64,000 nt of DNA from Streptococcus suis (GCA_029593465.1 JAKTNK010000011.1:1-64000); one strand, 5' to 3'. Shown: positions 41,792 through 52,813, counted from the first letter of the stretch. Numbers and translations: made by a program. The notes: a model not told the origin generated them from the letters alone.

Positions 41792-42319
41792 TTGGCTATT
41801 GATGATTATAGGCCGCACCATGTGGTTGAGGCCGTCTATGATTTGCGTGCAGACGATTTGATACGTCAAGGGATCCGGGCTGTTCTGGTCGATTTGGACA
41901 ATACCTTGATTGCCTGGAACAACCCTGACGGTACGGAAGAGTTGAGAGCTTGGTTGGATGAGATGACTCAAGCGGATATCCCTGTTGTTGTTGTGTCCAA
42001 CAACAATCATGCGCGTGTTAAACAAGCTGTTGAGCGATTTGGGGTTGATTTTGTTAGTCGTGCCTTGAAACCCTTTACGCGTGGCATTGACATTGCAATC
42101 AAACGCTATGGTTTTGATCGCTCTGAAGTGGTCATGGTGGGAGATCAGCTGATGACTGACATTAGAGCTGCTCATCGTGCAGGCATTCGTTCGATATTGG
42201 TTAGACCGATTGTGGCATCAGACGCTTGGAATACCAAGTTTAATCGTGCTCGTGAGCGTCGTGTTAAGGCTAAGCTCGAAAAAAAATACGGTAAAATGAT
42301 TTATCAAAAAGGAATTTAA
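41792..42319 (+). CDS. yqeG: YqeG-family HAD-IIIA phosphatase
   Basis: A 175-residue HAD phosphatase with motif I 'VLVDLDNTLIAW', motif II 'VVVSNNN' and motif IV 'MVGDQLMTDIRAAHRAG'. The family's exact substrate is unknown; the gene is always next to ribosome-assembly genes. I start at the TTG at 41792, six bases after GGAG, giving MAIDDYRP; another TTG at 41780 lies only five bases after the attachment repeat and has no ribosome-binding site. Its stop overlaps yqeH by one base. Confidence 0.92.
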   Translation: MAIDDYRPHHVVEAVYDLRADDLIRQGIRAVLVDLDNTLIAWNNPDGTEELRAWLDEMTQADIPVVVVSNNNHARVKQAVERFGVDFVSRALKPFTRGIDIAIKRYGFDRSEVVMVGDQLMTDIRAAHRAGIRSILVRPIVASDAWNTKFNRARERRVKAKLEKKYGKMIYQKGI

Positions 42320-43437
42320 TGGAAGCATTATTTTGTATAGGCTGCGGCGCCAGCATTCAAACGACAGATAAAAATCGCATTGGCTACACGCCACAGAGCG
42401 CTCTTGATAAGGGACTTGAAAGTGGAGAACTCTACTGCCAGCGCTGTTTTAGACTGCGTCATTATAACGATATTGTTGATGTGAACATCTCAGACGATGA
42501 CTTTTTGAAACTGCTTCATGAGGTGGGAGAAAGTGATGCCCTAGTCGTCAACGTCATCGATATTTTTGATTTTAACGGATCGGTCATCCCAGGCTTATCA
42601 CGTTTTGTTTCTGGCAATGACGTGCTCTTAGTGGGAAACAAGAAGGACATTTTACCCAAATCTGTCAAGGATAGTAAGGTTACCCAGTGGCTAACAGAGC
42701 GTGCTCATGAAGAAGGTTTAAGACCGGTAGATGTTATCCTAACCAGTGCGCAGAATAAAATGGCTATTCGTGAGCTGATTGACGCTATTGAAAGGTACCG
42801 CAAGGGACGTGATGTGTTTGTAGTCGGCGTCACCAATGTTGGGAAATCAACCTTGATTAATGCTATTATCCAGGAAATCACAGGCGACAAGGATGTGATA
42901 ACCACCTCTCGCTTCCCTGGCACAACACTTGATAAGATTGAAATTCCTTTGGATGATGGCTCTTACATTTACGATACTCCAGGCATCATTCATCGTCATC
43001 AGATGGCTCATTACCTAACTGCCAAGAGCCTCAAGTATATTAGCCCCAAAAAAGAAATCAAGCCCAAGACCTATCAGCTTAATGCAGGTCAAACCCTCTT
43101 TTTAGGTGGGCTCGGACGATTTGATTTTGTCTCAGGCGTCAAGCAAGGCTTTACAGCTTATTTTGATAATAACTTGACCCTACATCGGACCAAGTTAGAG
43201 GGAGCTGATGCCTTTTACCACAAACATTTAGGAACCCTTCTCACCCCACCATCAGCTAAGGATGTCAAAGTATTTCCAAAACTAGTACGCCATGAATTTA
43301 CGGTCAGAGAAAAAATGGATATCGTCTATTCTGGACTGGGATGGATTCGCGTCAAAGCTGATAGCAATCAGCCAACGGTTGTGGCAGCATGGGCACCAGA
43401 AGGTGTTTCAGTCCTTATCCGAAAAGCATTGATTTAA
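42319..43437 (+). CDS. yqeH: Ribosome biogenesis GTPase YqeH
   Basis: A 372-residue circularly permuted GTPase for assembly of the 30S subunit. It has a zinc finger at the N-terminus ('CIGCGASIQ...CQRCFRLRHY'), G4 'NKKDIL' before G1 'GVTNVGKSTLIN', and G3 'DTPG' after. A C-terminal RNA-binding part follows. It overlaps yqeG and precedes yhbY in the conserved cluster. Confidence 0.95.
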   Translation: MEALFCIGCGASIQTTDKNRIGYTPQSALDKGLESGELYCQRCFRLRHYNDIVDVNISDDDFLKLLHEVGESDALVVNVIDIFDFNGSVIPGLSRFVSGNDVLLVGNKKDILPKSVKDSKVTQWLTERAHEEGLRPVDVILTSAQNKMAIRELIDAIERYRKGRDVFVVGVTNVGKSTLINAIIQEITGDKDVITTSRFPGTTLDKIEIPLDDGSYIYDTPGIIHRHQMAHYLTAKSLKYISPKKEIKPKTYQLNAGQTLFLGGLGRFDFVSGVKQGFTAYFDNNLTLHRTKLEGADAFYHKHLGTLLTPPSAKDVKVFPKLVRHEFTVREKMDIVYSGLGWIRVKADSNQPTVVAAWAPEGVSVLIRKALI

Positions 43438-43456
43438 GATAGAAAAGAAAGATAAT

Positions 43457-43777
43457 ATGGCATTAACAAGTAAACAACGCGCTTTTTTAAAGTCAGAAGC
43501 GCACTCTTTAAAACCGATTATTCAAATTGGCAAAAATGGTCTTAATGATCACATCAAGACAAGTGTTCGTCAGGCCTTAGATGCTCGTGAGTTGATAAAG
43601 GTGACACTACTGCAAAATACGGATGAGGATATTCATGAGGTAGCTGACATTCTTGAGGAAGAAATTGGTTGCGATACCGTTTTGAAAATCGGACGTATTT
43701 TAATCCTTTTTAAAGAATCCGCTAAAAAAGAAAACCGTAAACTATCCCCAAAAGTGAAAGCCCTAAAGTCACATTAA
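43457..43777 (+). CDS. yhbY: YhbY-family RNA-binding protein
   Basis: A 106-residue CRM-domain protein that binds rRNA in large-subunit assembly. The start 'ALTSKQRAFLKSEAHSLKP' and the 'IQIGKNGLNDH' loop with the GxxG-like turn are typical. It lies 19 bp after yqeH and 25 bp before nadD. Confidence 0.94.
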   Translation: MALTSKQRAFLKSEAHSLKPIIQIGKNGLNDHIKTSVRQALDARELIKVTLLQNTDEDIHEVADILEEEIGCDTVLKIGRILILFKESAKKENRKLSPKVKALKSH

Positions 43778-43802
43778 AATCCTAGATGTTTAAGGAGTCA
43801 TC

Positions 43803-44435
43803 ATGCCAATTGAACTGTTAACTCCCTTTACCAAAGTGGAGCTCGAAGCTGAAAAAAAAGAAACCAATCGCAAACAAGTCGGCATCTTAGGAGGGAATTT
43901 CAACCCCGTTCATAATGCTCATTTGGTGGTTGCTGATCAGGTTCGGCAACAGTTGGGCTTGGATAAGGTGTATCTAATGCCAGAGTTTGAGCCGCCTCAT
44001 CTCGATCACAAAGAGACGATTGATGAAAAGCACCGCCTCAAGATGTTAGAATTGGCTATCCGAGATGTTGAAGGATTAGATATCGAGACACTTGAATTGG
44101 ATCGAAAGGGCGTATCCTATACCTATGAAACGATGAAGTTACTGATTGAGAAAAATCCTGACGTGGACTATTATTTCATTATCGGAGCGGACATGGTTGC
44201 TTATCTTCCTAAGTGGTATCAGATTGATGAGTTAATTCAAATGGTACAATTTGTAGGTGTCCAGCGTCCTAAATACAAGGCTGGTACCTCCTACCCAGTT
44301 ATCTGGGTGGATGTGCCTTTGATGGATATTTCATCCAGTTTGATTCGTGATTTTATTGCGAAAAACCGTAAACCCAACTATCTCTTGCCAAAGCCTGTTT
44401 TAGAATATATTGAAGAAGAAGGTCTTTATCGATGA
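43803..44435 (+). CDS. nadD: Nicotinate-nucleotide adenylyltransferase
   Basis: A 210-residue enzyme making nicotinate adenine dinucleotide from nicotinate mononucleotide and ATP. The nucleotidyltransferase signature is '[15 protein letters not shown]' (GxFxPxHxxH) at residues 28-42, and '[10 protein letters not shown]' supplies the second ATP motif. The start overlaps nothing; the stop overlaps yqeK by 4 bp. Confidence 0.95.
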   Translation: MPIELLTPFTKVELEAEKKETNRKQVGILGGNFNPVHNAHLVVADQVRQQLGLDKVYLMPEFEPPHLDHKETIDEKHRLKMLELAIRDVEGLDIETLELDRKGVSYTYETMKLLIEKNPDVDYYFIIGADMVAYLPKWYQIDELIQMVQFVGVQRPKYKAGTSYPVIWVDVPLMDISSSLIRDFIAKNRKPNYLLPKPVLEYIEEEGLYR

Positions 44436-45040
44436 ACTACCAAGCCTATACGCCCTATTCACGTGAGCAACTCTTGGAAAAGTTAAGGGCTGTGATGAGC
44501 CCGAAACGTTATCAACATGTCCTAGGAGTGGAAAAAGCGGCGATTGACTTGGCTGTTTGGCATCATTATGATCAGACCAAGGCTGGTTTGGCAGGGTTGC
44601 TACATGACTATGCTAAGGAAGTGTCAGATGATGATTTTTTAGAGCTTATTGATCGCTATGGTTTAGCAGCTGACCTGAAGCGTTGGAATAATAATATCTG
44701 GCATGGTCTTGTGGGGATTTATAAAATCCAAGAAGACCTTGGCTTACATGACCCTGACATTTTACGTGCCATTGAAATCCATACTGTCGGTGCTGCAGAT
44801 ATGACAACCCTGGATAAGATTGTTTACGTGGCGGATTATATCGAAGACAACCGTGATTTCCCCTTAGTGGCTAGGGCGCGAGAGATTGCAAAAGAGGATT
44901 TGAATCAGGCAGTGGCTTATGAGACGGCTAATACCATAGCCTTTTTAGCACAAAAAGCGCAGCCGATTTATCCCCAAACCCTTGAAACTTATAACAGTTT
45001 TGTGAAATACATGAAAGAAGATACAAAAACAAATGACTAA
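44432..45040 (+). CDS. yqeK: Bis(5'-nucleosyl)-tetraphosphatase YqeK (HD domain)
   Basis: A 202-residue HD-domain hydrolase. The metal motif is '[13 protein letters not shown]' followed by 'LLHDYAKE' and, further on, the His and Asp in '[23 protein letters not shown]'. The family cleaves diadenosine tetraphosphate symmetrically, using iron. It overlaps both nadD and rsfS. Confidence 0.93.
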   Translation: MNYQAYTPYSREQLLEKLRAVMSPKRYQHVLGVEKAAIDLAVWHHYDQTKAGLAGLLHDYAKEVSDDDFLELIDRYGLAADLKRWNNNIWHGLVGIYKIQEDLGLHDPDILRAIEIHTVGAADMTTLDKIVYVADYIEDNRDFPLVARAREIAKEDLNQAVAYETANTIAFLAQKAQPIYPQTLETYNSFVKYMKEDTKTND

Positions 45041-45386
45041 AACAGAATTACTCGAACTAGTTGTTAAAGCAGCCGACGAAAAACGTGGCGAAGATATTCT
45101 AGCCCTAGATTTATCAGGGTTGACGAGTGTTACGGACTATTTTGTGCTTGTCAGCTCGACCAATAGCCGACAATTAGAGGCTATTGCAGATAATATTCGT
45201 GACAAAGTGAAAGCAGCAGGTGGAAATCCAAGCCATATTGAAGGTGATAGCAAGGCTGGTTGGGTCCTTTTAGACCTTAATGATGTTGTTGTTCACCTCT
45301 TTTCAGAAGACGAACGCCTGCATTACAATCTTGAAAAGTTATGGCATGAAGCTCCTCAAGTGGATGTGTCTGCTTATCTAGCCTAA
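45033..45386 (+). CDS. rsfS: Ribosome silencing factor RsfS
   Basis: A 117-residue protein that binds L14 on the large subunit and blocks joining of the subunits under starvation. Signature segments are '[27 protein letters not shown]' (residues about 25-51), '[21 protein letters not shown]' and '[11 protein letters not shown]'. A terminator begins one base before its stop ends. Confidence 0.95.
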   Translation: MTKTELLELVVKAADEKRGEDILALDLSGLTSVTDYFVLVSSTNSRQLEAIADNIRDKVKAAGGNPSHIEGDSKAGWVLLDLNDVVVHLFSEDERLHYNLEKLWHEAPQVDVSAYLA

Positions 45387-45410
45387 AAACAGTCGAAAGG
45401 CTGTTTTTAT
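45385..45410 (+). terminator. Terminator after rsfS
   Basis: AAAAACAG and CTGTTTTT pair around TCGAAAGG, with a T-run. Confidence 0.85.
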
Positions 45411-45461
45411 ATAACATTGAAAAGGACGACTAAGTTCCTGATTAAGGAAAACTAGAAAACC

Positions 45462-46205
45462 ATGAACAAAAATTATGAAACCTTTGCGTCTGTTTATGAT
45501 GCGATTATGGATGATTCTTTATACGATTTATGGACGGCGTTTTCGCTCCGCCATTTGCCTAAATCCAAGGACCATCAAAGCTTGTTGGAGCTTGCCTGTG
45601 GGACAGGGATTCAGTCGGTACGATTTGCCCAAGCAGGATTCAAAGTGACAGGACTTGACCTCAGTCACGACATGCTTGAAATTGCCAAGAAACGTGCGAT
45701 TTCAGCCGGTGAGGACATAGATTTTGTCCAAGGGAATATGTTGGACTTGTCGCAGGTAGGTCAGTATGACTTTGTGACCTGTTATTCAGACTCGATTTGC
45801 TATATGCAGGATGAGATTGAAGTAGGGGATGTTTTCAAAGAGGTCTATCAAGTGCTTAATGATGGTGGCGTCTTTATCTTTGACGTGCATTCTGTCTATC
45901 AAATTGATGAGGTCTTCCCTGGCTACTCTTATCATGAAAATGCTGAAACCTTTGCCATGGTTTGGGATTCATTTGCAGATGAAGCTCCGTATTCGGTTGT
46001 GCATGAGTTAACCTTCTTTATTCAAGAGCAAGATGGTCGTTTTTCTCGGTTTGATGAAGTTCATGAAGAAAGAACTTATGATATCCTGACCTACGACATT
46101 CTTCTAGAGCAAGCTGGTTTTAAGTCCTTTCAGTTATATGCGGATTTTGAAGATGAGGCACCGACCGCCAAAAGCAAACGTTGGTTTTTTGTGGCGCAGA
46201 AGTAG
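45462..46205 (+). CDS. Class I SAM-dependent methyltransferase
   Basis: A 247-residue methyltransferase with motif I 'LLELACGTGIQSVRFAQ' near residue 40, acidic 'GLDLSHDML' after it, and 'FDFVTCYSDSICYM'-like region. The substrate is not known. The gene is conserved between rsfS and tmcAL in streptococci, so a role in translation is suspected but not shown. It lies after a terminator and may have its own promoter. Confidence 0.85.
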   Translation: MNKNYETFASVYDAIMDDSLYDLWTAFSLRHLPKSKDHQSLLELACGTGIQSVRFAQAGFKVTGLDLSHDMLEIAKKRAISAGEDIDFVQGNMLDLSQVGQYDFVTCYSDSICYMQDEIEVGDVFKEVYQVLNDGGVFIFDVHSVYQIDEVFPGYSYHENAETFAMVWDSFADEAPYSVVHELTFFIQEQDGRFSRFDEVHEERTYDILTYDILLEQAGFKSFQLYADFEDEAPTAKSKRWFFVAQK

Positions 46206-46225
46206 GGTAAACGAAGTAAGGTTTT

Positions 46226-47320
46226 ATGACAGTAACAGGTATTATTGCGGAGTTTAATCCGTTTCACAATGGTCATCGCTACCTCCTTGAGAAAGCTCAA
46301 GGTCTCAAAATTGTTGCCCTATCAGGCAATTTTACACAGCGTGGGGAGCCTGCCATTGTTGATAAGTGGATTCGTACTCAGATGGCCTTGGCGAATGGAG
46401 CTGACCTTGTGGTTGAGCTCCCTTTTCTGGTTGCGGTGCAGTCGGCTGACTATTTTGCTCAAGGGGCTGTTGACCTTCTTGCTAAGCTAGGTGTGGATAA
46501 TGTAACCTTTGGCACAGAATCTGTCTTAGATTATAATAGGATTGGGGCTTGTTATGTGGAAAAGTCCCAGGAAATGGCAGTATTTTTGAAAAATCAACCC
46601 AATCACCTCTCTTATCCACAGAAGACTCAAGCCATGTGGGAACATTTTACAGGCATTCAGTTTTCAGGAGATACGCCCAACCATATTTTGGGGCTTGCTT
46701 ATACCAAGGCTGCCAGTCAAAAGGGGCTACGCCTAAATCCCATCAGACGTCAAGGAGCAGGCTATCACTCTAAAGCCAAGCATGTCGCTTACGCTTCAGC
46801 AACGAGTCTTCGCGAACACAAGGGGGATGAGGCATTTGTGAAAGCATTTATGCCGAGTGCGGACTTGTTTCTGGAGAGTCCACAGGTCTCGTGGGACAAC
46901 TATTTTCACCTGCTTAGCTACCAAATTCAAACTCACCCTGATTTGACTCAACTCTATCAAGTGAATCAAGAATTAGCCAACCGTATCCTGGCTAACTGTC
47001 GTCAAGTGGCAAGTGTTGAGGAATTGGTGGCTAAAGTTGCGACCAAGCGCTATACCAAAGCGCGTGTCCGACGGGTGCTCACCTATATCCTTGTTAATGC
47101 TGTGGACAGTCAGCTTCCTGGGAGTGTCCATGTTCTTGGCTTTACCCAAAAAGGTCGGGCTCATCTTAAACAGGTCAAAAAATCAGTGGAAATTGTATCG
47201 CGAATTGGTGCAGAGCCGTGGGATAGGCTGACGCAGCGGGCGGATGCTGTGTATCAGATGGGGGATGCGACAATTGCGGAACAGACCTGGGGGAGAGTAC
47301 CGATTAAGGTTGCTAAGTGA
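46226..47320 (+). CDS. tmcAL: tRNA(Met) cytidine acetate ligase TmcAL
   Basis: A 364-residue enzyme of the nucleotidyltransferase fold with '[13 protein letters not shown]' (residues 5-17; His-x-x-His motif). TmcAL uses acetate and ATP to form N4-acetylcytidine at the wobble base of elongator tRNA(Met). Older records call it YlbM or a nucleotidyltransferase. It follows the methyltransferase gene by 20 bp. Confidence 0.9.
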   Translation: MTVTGIIAEFNPFHNGHRYLLEKAQGLKIVALSGNFTQRGEPAIVDKWIRTQMALANGADLVVELPFLVAVQSADYFAQGAVDLLAKLGVDNVTFGTESVLDYNRIGACYVEKSQEMAVFLKNQPNHLSYPQKTQAMWEHFTGIQFSGDTPNHILGLAYTKAASQKGLRLNPIRRQGAGYHSKAKHVAYASATSLREHKGDEAFVKAFMPSADLFLESPQVSWDNYFHLLSYQIQTHPDLTQLYQVNQELANRILANCRQVASVEELVAKVATKRYTKARVRRVLTYILVNAVDSQLPGSVHVLGFTQKGRAHLKQVKKSVEIVSRIGAEPWDRLTQRADAVYQMGDATIAEQTWGRVPIKVAK

Positions 47321-47403
47321 AGTGGTTAGGAGAGCTTGTTCTTCCCTACTACAAATCTTGCCATGGTTTAGGAGATAGTGGTAATGAGAAGATCACTTTT
47401 TTC

Positions 47404-47434
47404 TTGACTCTCACGCTACGTTATCGTTTATACT
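47404..47434 (+). promoter_or_regulatory. MerR-type promoter with 19-bp spacer
   Basis: TTGACT (47404-47409) and TATACT (47429-47434) are 19 bp apart. This over-long spacing is typical of promoters that MerR-family activators twist into use. The spacer contains the segment ACGCTACGTTATCGT with partial dyad symmetry. The promoter points into the MerR gene itself, so it is probably autoregulated. Confidence 0.7.
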
Positions 47435-47453
47435 GCTTAGCAGAGAGGTGGTT

Positions 47454-48176
47454 ATGAAAACTGTTAAAGAGATGAGTAACATCACTGGTGTTAGTGTGCG
47501 CACACTTCATTATTATGACGAGATTGGCCTCTTGTCTCCTACGTTTGTGGGAGAAAATGGCTATCGCTTTTACGATGATGACAAGATTCGTCGCTTGCAA
47601 GAAATTCTCTTATTCAAAGAACTCAAATTTCCTCTCAAAACGATTAAAACAATTATGGATAGCCCGAGTTATGATCGCAACCAAGCTCTTACCGATCAAA
47701 TCAATTGGTTAGAACTCAAAAAACAACACTTGGAGGCGGTTATTGCTCAGGCGAAGGCCATGCAAGGAGGATTACAGATGCCCGATTTTACAGCTTATAC
47801 CCAAGCAGAACTAACAGCCTTTCAAAAAGAAGCTAAAGAGCGTTGGGGGCGGACAGCTGCCTATGAGGCTTTTGAACGCCATCATCAGATTAGCGATGGT
47901 TCAAGGTTTCAAGAAGAAATGACTCAAATCATCCTAGAGTTTGGACAACTGCGAGGATTGGATCTGGGAAATGAGAAAGTGCAGCAGCAAGTTAACGTAC
48001 TTCAAGACTACATTACCACTAATCATTACCCATGTAGCCTTGAGATTTTAGCAAGTTTGGGGCAAATGTACGTCTCAGATGAGCGTTTTACCCAGATGAT
48101 TGATGGTACAGGAGGCCTTGGCACGGCGAAAATGATGTCGCAAGCCATTGCTCGCTATTGCAGTGCCAAGTCGTAG
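47454..48176 (+). CDS. MerR-family regulator with TipAS domain
   Basis: A 240-residue regulator. The N-terminal MerR helix-turn-helix is 'SNITGVSVRTLHYYDEIGLLSP', a coiled coil follows around 75-105, and the C-terminal domain from about 115 has the 'AKERWGRTAAYEAFERHHQ' motif of TipAS antibiotic-sensing domains. Such proteins bind peptide antibiotics or hydrophobic drugs and activate their own promoter. I start at ATG 47454 after GAGAGGTGG; GTG at 47448 would add two residues. Confidence 0.88.
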   Translation: MKTVKEMSNITGVSVRTLHYYDEIGLLSPTFVGENGYRFYDDDKIRRLQEILLFKELKFPLKTIKTIMDSPSYDRNQALTDQINWLELKKQHLEAVIAQAKAMQGGLQMPDFTAYTQAELTAFQKEAKERWGRTAAYEAFERHHQISDGSRFQEEMTQIILEFGQLRGLDLGNEKVQQQVNVLQDYITTNHYPCSLEILASLGQMYVSDERFTQMIDGTGGLGTAKMMSQAIARYCSAKS

Positions 48177-48339
48177 CAGAAGGATTGCCTACTTCAACAG
48201 GATAGGTGGTTAACTAAGAGTCAGTGGATGGTTAATTTTCGTTTTACGATTTTCTTCCAACATGCTATAATAGTAGAGATATTGCAAGTAGCTCTGCTAT
48301 TTTCAAAATAAAGAAAAATGATGATAAGAGGTGAATCCC

Positions 48340-49056
48340 ATGGGACGTAAATGGGCTAATATTGTTGCGAAAAAAACGGCTAAAGACGGTGCCAACTCCA
48401 AAGTTTATGCCAAGTTTGGTGTTGAAATCTATGTCGCTGCTAAGCAAGGTGATCCAGATCCAGAATCTAACTCTGCTTTGAAATTCGTTTTGGAGCGAGC
48501 TAAACAAGCACAAGTGCCGAAGCATGTCATTGATAGAGCCATCGACAAAGCTAAGGGAAATACAGATGAGACCTTTGTTGAAGGACGTTATGAAGGCTTT
48601 GGACCAAATGGTTCGATGATTATTGTGGATACCCTAACTTCAAATGTTAACCGTACAGCAGCCAATGTGCGTACTGCCTATGGTAAAAATGGTGGTAACA
48701 TGGGGGCAGCAGGCTCTGTTTCTTATCTCTTTGATAAGAAAGGAGTCATTGTCTTTGCTGGTTCCGATGCTGATGCTGTTTTTGAACAGTTACTTGAAGC
48801 AGATGTTGAGGTTGATGATGTGGAAGAACATGAAGGAACCATTACAGTCTATACAGCACCAACAGATTTGCATAAAGGCCTAGAAGTTCTAAGAGCATCA
48901 GGTGTTGAGGAATTTCAAGTCACTGAATTGGAAATGATTCCCCAATCAGAAGTCACCCTTGAAGGGGAGGATTTGGAAACTTTTGAAAAACTCATCGATG
49001 CTCTGGAAGACGACGACGATGTGCAAAAAGTTTACCATAATGTCGCTGATTTCTAG
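48340..49056 (+). CDS. YebC/PmpR-family DNA-binding regulator
   Basis: A 238-residue protein, [20 protein letters not shown] at the start, with the three-domain YebC layout and the acidic end '[18 protein letters not shown]'. Some YebC proteins regulate transcription and others help translation of proline stretches. I start at the ATG at 48340, seven bases after GAGGTGAA; a GTG at 48331 adds three residues. Confidence 0.93.
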   Translation: MGRKWANIVAKKTAKDGANSKVYAKFGVEIYVAAKQGDPDPESNSALKFVLERAKQAQVPKHVIDRAIDKAKGNTDETFVEGRYEGFGPNGSMIIVDTLTSNVNRTAANVRTAYGKNGGNMGAAGSVSYLFDKKGVIVFAGSDADAVFEQLLEADVEVDDVEEHEGTITVYTAPTDLHKGLEVLRASGVEEFQVTELEMIPQSEVTLEGEDLETFEKLIDALEDDDDVQKVYHNVADF

Positions 49057-49065
49057 GTAGTTTAG

Positions 49066-49090
49066 GAGAAGCCCAGCTTCTCTTTTTTTT
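49066..49090 (+). terminator. Terminator after the yebC-type gene
   Basis: GAGAAGC and GCTTCTC pair around CCA, with a run of eight T. Confidence 0.92.
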
Positions 49091-49235
49091 GATAGTCTTA
49101 TTGCGCTTTTGAAAAGCACTCTAGGAGTTATTTCCAATCAAGAGATAGCGATAATATGACAATAGATGTAAAAAAGAGTTCCTGGTAGATGAGAATAGGT
49201 TGTCTTACACTTGTCAGCTTTAGTGATTGAACACT

Positions 49236-49273
49236 TTAAAACGCCTAAACTAAGATTAGTTTAGGCGTTTTAA
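49236..49273 (-). terminator. Terminator of recU-pbp1A
   Basis: Perfect 18-base arms starting TTAAAACGCC and ending CGTTTTAA lie around GA, ending three bases before the pbp1A stop on the minus strand. It is symmetric and can act both ways. Confidence 0.88.
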
Positions 49274-49275
49274 GG

Positions 49276-51492
49276 TTAATTAGCATTTGATGCTGGTGTT
49301 GTTGTATTAGTATTACCTTGAATAATGATTGGAGTAGTGTAAGTTCTCGAACTCTGTGACGATGGGACGCTACTTTCTTGCGATATTGTTGTTGAGCTAT
49401 CACTTGTTAGCTCTTTTTCTTCTTCTTCCTCTTCTGTAGTACTTTCGGACGAACTATCGCTGGTATCACTAGTGATAGTTGTGGTAGAACTTGAAGTAGT
49501 GTAATTCCAAATAGTGGTGTTGCCAGTGTAGCCGTTAAGGAAAAGATAGCCACCGCTACGATAAAGTCCTTCTGGCATAATCCAATCTTCGCTATAGCCG
49601 CCAGTGATATAAGCCATCATGGTCTTGTAAACGTCAGTTGCGGTGTCTAGCATACTCCCGTATAAAGGGGTTGAGCGATTTTTATAACCGGTCCAGACAG
49701 CCATAGCGTATTGGTTGGTGTAGCCAACAAAGGTTTCATCGGGAGCCATTGTTCCTACAGCACTGTTATAGATACCAGTCTCTGCTTCAATCTTGGCTAA
49801 TTCGTCATCCGAATAAAATGATGTTCCTGTTTTACCGGCTTGGTAAACGCCTCTGATAGCAGCATTGGTACCTGTGCCGTAAGATAGGACAGTTTTCATC
49901 ATATCGGTCATCATGTAGGCTGTTGTTGCTTTCATCGCACGTTTACCAACCGCAGAGTAATCTTCTTTGGTACCGTCGTTAAACTCGATACGGTTGATAT
50001 ACATGGGCTCATAGTAAGTTCCACCGTTGGCAAATGCTGAGTAGGCAGCGGCCATTTTTTCACTGCTAGCTCCATATTTTTGACTATTGCTGCTCGTATT
50101 ACTTGAAATCGCGTTAGAATAGTGCAATTCTGGGTAATTAATTCCAAGCCCTTTGAGGAAGTTTAGGGAATTTTTCAGACCAACTTCAGCCAGTGCCTTG
50201 ATAGCAGGGACGTTACGAGACTCTTGGATGGCACGCTGGATGGTCATTCGTCCATTATACCGACGATCCCAGTTATAAACTTGCTGATCTGTGCCAGGCC
50301 ATGTGTAGTAGCTGTCATTGGTCATTGCAGCTGTTGAGGAATAGATACCATCTTCGATAGCTGGAGCATAGTCAGTGATTGGTTTCATAGTTGATCCCCA
50401 ATCACGATCAGTGAGAACGGCTTGGTTGATTCCGAGCGCCACTTTTTCTTGATGACGACCACCTAGCTGAGCAACGACCTTACCGTTAGTGACATCCATA
50501 ACAGTTGATGCGACCTGGAATTTATCATCCGGATAGTAAACGTAGGTGTCCGTATTATAGATATCCCAGAGGAATTGTTGGAAATTGGTGTTGACATTGG
50601 TATAAACCTTTAGTCCTGCCGTATAAACGTCTTTGCCTGTTTTTTCCTTAACTTGATTAATCACTTCTTTGAGATAGTTATCAAGATAAGGCTCATAGCT
50701 TGTCTTTGTAACGAGTGGCTGTAAGCCATCAGTGATAGGAGTAGCAATAGCTGTATCGTATTGCTGTTTATCGATTTTTTTCAACTCGTACATTTCAGAA
50801 AGCACGATGTCACGACGTTGTTTGGCGACTTCTGGGTTGTGATAGGGGTCATACTGGTTAGGCGCTTGCGGGATACCAGCCAAAAGAGCTGATTGAGCAA
50901 TAGAAAGACCTTTCAAATCTTTGCCAAAGTAGGATTTAGCAGCAGTCAACATGCCGTAATTGCCATTACCCATGTTCACCTTATTGATATAGAAGGTCAA
51001 AATTTCTTCTTTGGTGTACTGCTTCTCCATCTGATACGCCAACCAGGCTTCTTGAGCCTTGCGTTTCAAGTTCTGGTCAGCCTTATTAGTGGAAAAGTAG
51101 GCTAGTTTGATCAGCTGTTGGTCTAACGTTGAGCCACCGTGTGTTGTATGGCGGGTGAGATTGTTCCATGCCGCACCAAGGATACGGTAGATATCCACGC
51201 CACGGTGTTCGAAGAAACGGTGGTCTTCAATAGAGGTGATAGCATTGACCAAATCAACAGGAATATTATCAGCAGTAACATTTTCCCGCTTTTCGGCTCC
51301 GAGGTCAGCAATCAGATTATTATCACTATCATAGATAAGACTTGAAGTGGTTGACTTTAATTTAGCCTCAGACAGCTTGGGAGCTGTGCTTGCGTAAAAG
51401 GTAAATAAGAGACCTCCAAGGATAACTCCTAGTAGAGTGAGGCTAGCAATTCCGAGCAGGGCATACTTAGCAATTTTTAATACATGGTTCAT
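49276..51492 (-). CDS. pbp1A: Penicillin-binding protein 1A, bifunctional
   Basis: A 738-residue class A PBP that polymerises and cross-links peptidoglycan. The order is an N-terminal membrane anchor (residues 10-33), a GT51 glycosyltransferase with catalytic Glu89 in '[12 protein letters not shown]', and a transpeptidase with Ser in 'GSTMKP' near residue 366, 'SSN'-type motif, and 'KTGTS' near residue 555. The C-terminal 70 residues are Ser/Thr/Glu-rich and disordered. recU lies one base upstream on the same strand, as usual in Firmicutes. Confidence 0.95.
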   Translation of the reverse strand: MNHVLKIAKYALLGIASLTLLGVILGGLLFTFYASTAPKLSEAKLKSTTSSLIYDSDNNLIADLGAEKRENVTADNIPVDLVNAITSIEDHRFFEHRGVDIYRILGAAWNNLTRHTTHGGSTLDQQLIKLAYFSTNKADQNLKRKAQEAWLAYQMEKQYTKEEILTFYINKVNMGNGNYGMLTAAKSYFGKDLKGLSIAQSALLAGIPQAPNQYDPYHNPEVAKQRRDIVLSEMYELKKIDKQQYDTAIATPITDGLQPLVTKTSYEPYLDNYLKEVINQVKEKTGKDVYTAGLKVYTNVNTNFQQFLWDIYNTDTYVYYPDDKFQVASTVMDVTNGKVVAQLGGRHQEKVALGINQAVLTDRDWGSTMKPITDYAPAIEDGIYSSTAAMTNDSYYTWPGTDQQVYNWDRRYNGRMTIQRAIQESRNVPAIKALAEVGLKNSLNFLKGLGINYPELHYSNAISSNTSSNSQKYGASSEKMAAAYSAFANGGTYYEPMYINRIEFNDGTKEDYSAVGKRAMKATTAYMMTDMMKTVLSYGTGTNAAIRGVYQAGKTGTSFYSDDELAKIEAETGIYNSAVGTMAPDETFVGYTNQYAMAVWTGYKNRSTPLYGSMLDTATDVYKTMMAYITGGYSEDWIMPEGLYRSGGYLFLNGYTGNTTIWNYTTSSSTTTITSDTSDSSSESTTEEEEEEKELTSDSSTTISQESSVPSSQSSRTYTTPIIIQGNTNTTTPASNAN

Positions 51493-51493
51493 G

Positions 51494-52093
51494 TTAGATT
51501 CCGCCTAAAAAATGTTGTTCAATGATATCAAGATAAGGAACTTGAGGTAGGGTGGTCATGTCGATGCTAAAGCCATGTTCTTGAATAAAGGCTAATGGCA
51601 TCGATCGTTTTCCATGCTCTAATTGATAGAAATCAATCAAATGCTGAGCGGGTAGATAATAGGTTTGCTTCAATGTCGAGAAGTGGAGAAGCACAAAGCA
51701 AATCCCCTCTTGGTCAATAACTTGTTGCATGTGGTCAATCTGATGCTGGTGGAAATTTTTTAAAGGCATCGCGGTTTTTTGCCGCGTTTCTTTGGCTTCA
51801 AAGTCGATATAATGGCCTTTGTAAACACCAGAATAATCCGTCGTTGAGGCCTGCCTAAAGTAAGCTTCAACGATTTTAGCACGACTCCGCTTAGGATAGT
51901 CAACTTTCACAATTTGTACAGGTGTTGGCTTTTTATGGATAACAGCCACACCGTGGATGAGGTAATAATCATTGGTTGCATTGATAGCCGATTCAAAGGA
52001 CATGCCTCGGTTAGCAAAGTTGATTTTTGCATCTTTGTTGAATACCGAGCCTTGCCGTGTTCTTTTAGCAATGCCATTAGGATAATTAACCAT
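51494..52093 (-). CDS. recU: Holliday junction resolvase RecU
   Basis: A 199-residue resolvase. Family segments are '[18 protein letters not shown]', the catalytic '[18 protein letters not shown]' (Asp/Glu-x-Lys metal site near residue 100) and '[14 protein letters not shown]'. It cuts Holliday junctions in recombination and chromosome segregation. It is coupled with pbp1A and divergent from ypsA; the 75-bp gap holds AT-rich dyad sequence with TATCAT half-sites. Confidence 0.95.
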   Translation of the reverse strand: MVNYPNGIAKRTRQGSVFNKDAKINFANRGMSFESAINATNDYYLIHGVAVIHKKPTPVQIVKVDYPKRSRAKIVEAYFRQASTTDYSGVYKGHYIDFEAKETRQKTAMPLKNFHQHQIDHMQQVIDQEGICFVLLHFSTLKQTYYLPAQHLIDFYQLEHGKRSMPLAFIQEHGFSIDMTTLPQVPYLDIIEQHFLGGI

Positions 52094-52168
52094 ATTTCTC
52101 CTAAAGTACGTTAAATAATGATATGATAAACACGTATCATTATATCATATTTTTGAGAGGACAACAAA

Positions 52169-52690
52169 ATGCTGACCACTCTTTTAGTATCTGGTTATCG
52201 TGGTTTTGAGCTGGGTATCTTTAACGAAAACGATGACCGTATTTCTATTATTAAAAAGGCGATAAGGCGTGATTTGGAAAGGTTTTGCAATGATGGTTTG
52301 GAATGGCTAATCTTTACAGGAAATCTAGGATTTGAGGTCTGGGTATTGGAAGTCGCAAATGAGCTAAAAGCTGACTATGATTTAAAGATAGCAACGATTT
52401 TTTGCTTCGCCAATCAGGGCGAGAACTGGAGCGAAAGCAATCAAGAAAAGTTGGCGGCTTTTAAACAAGTTGATTTTGTTAAATATAGTTTTGCTGCCTA
52501 CGAGTCCCCGAGTCAGTTCAAACAGTATCATCAATTTTTAATGGCTAACACAGATGCGGCTTACTTATTTTACGATGAGGAACATGAAACCAACTTAAAA
52601 TACCTCTATCGTACCATGAAGGAAGCCAATTTCCCGATTTATCAGTTACGGTTTGATGACTTAAATGACATTGCTATGGAAATTGAGTAA
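52169..52690 (+). CDS. ypsA: DUF1273/YpsA-family protein
   Basis: A 173-residue protein with a Rossmann-like SLOG-type fold ('[18 protein letters not shown]', '[20 protein letters not shown]'). YpsA has been linked to cell division in Bacillus and Staphylococcus and to nucleotide binding. The position between recU and gpsB is conserved. AGAGGACA precedes the ATG. Confidence 0.9.
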   Translation: MLTTLLVSGYRGFELGIFNENDDRISIIKKAIRRDLERFCNDGLEWLIFTGNLGFEVWVLEVANELKADYDLKIATIFCFANQGENWSESNQEKLAAFKQVDFVKYSFAAYESPSQFKQYHQFLMANTDAAYLFYDEEHETNLKYLYRTMKEANFPIYQLRFDDLNDIAMEIE

Positions 52691-52813
52691 CAGCGCTTGT
52701 GACAAGAGGAAAATACTTGCTTTTTATCGCTATTTTCTGTATGATAACTTATGATTACACCAAAAGATTCACGGTGTATTTCTATAGAACGATGCGTATT
52801 GGAGATAGAGAGA

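Noticed and set aside
49310-49500. Low-complexity Ser/Thr/Glu tail of pbp1A as a frameshift
   Set aside because: The frame is intact and such disordered tails are normal in streptococcal PBP1A.
52093-52168. Strong operator between recU and ypsA
   Set aside because: The AT-rich dyad with TATCAT half-sites is imperfect and could be two overlapping -10 boxes; too weak to call.
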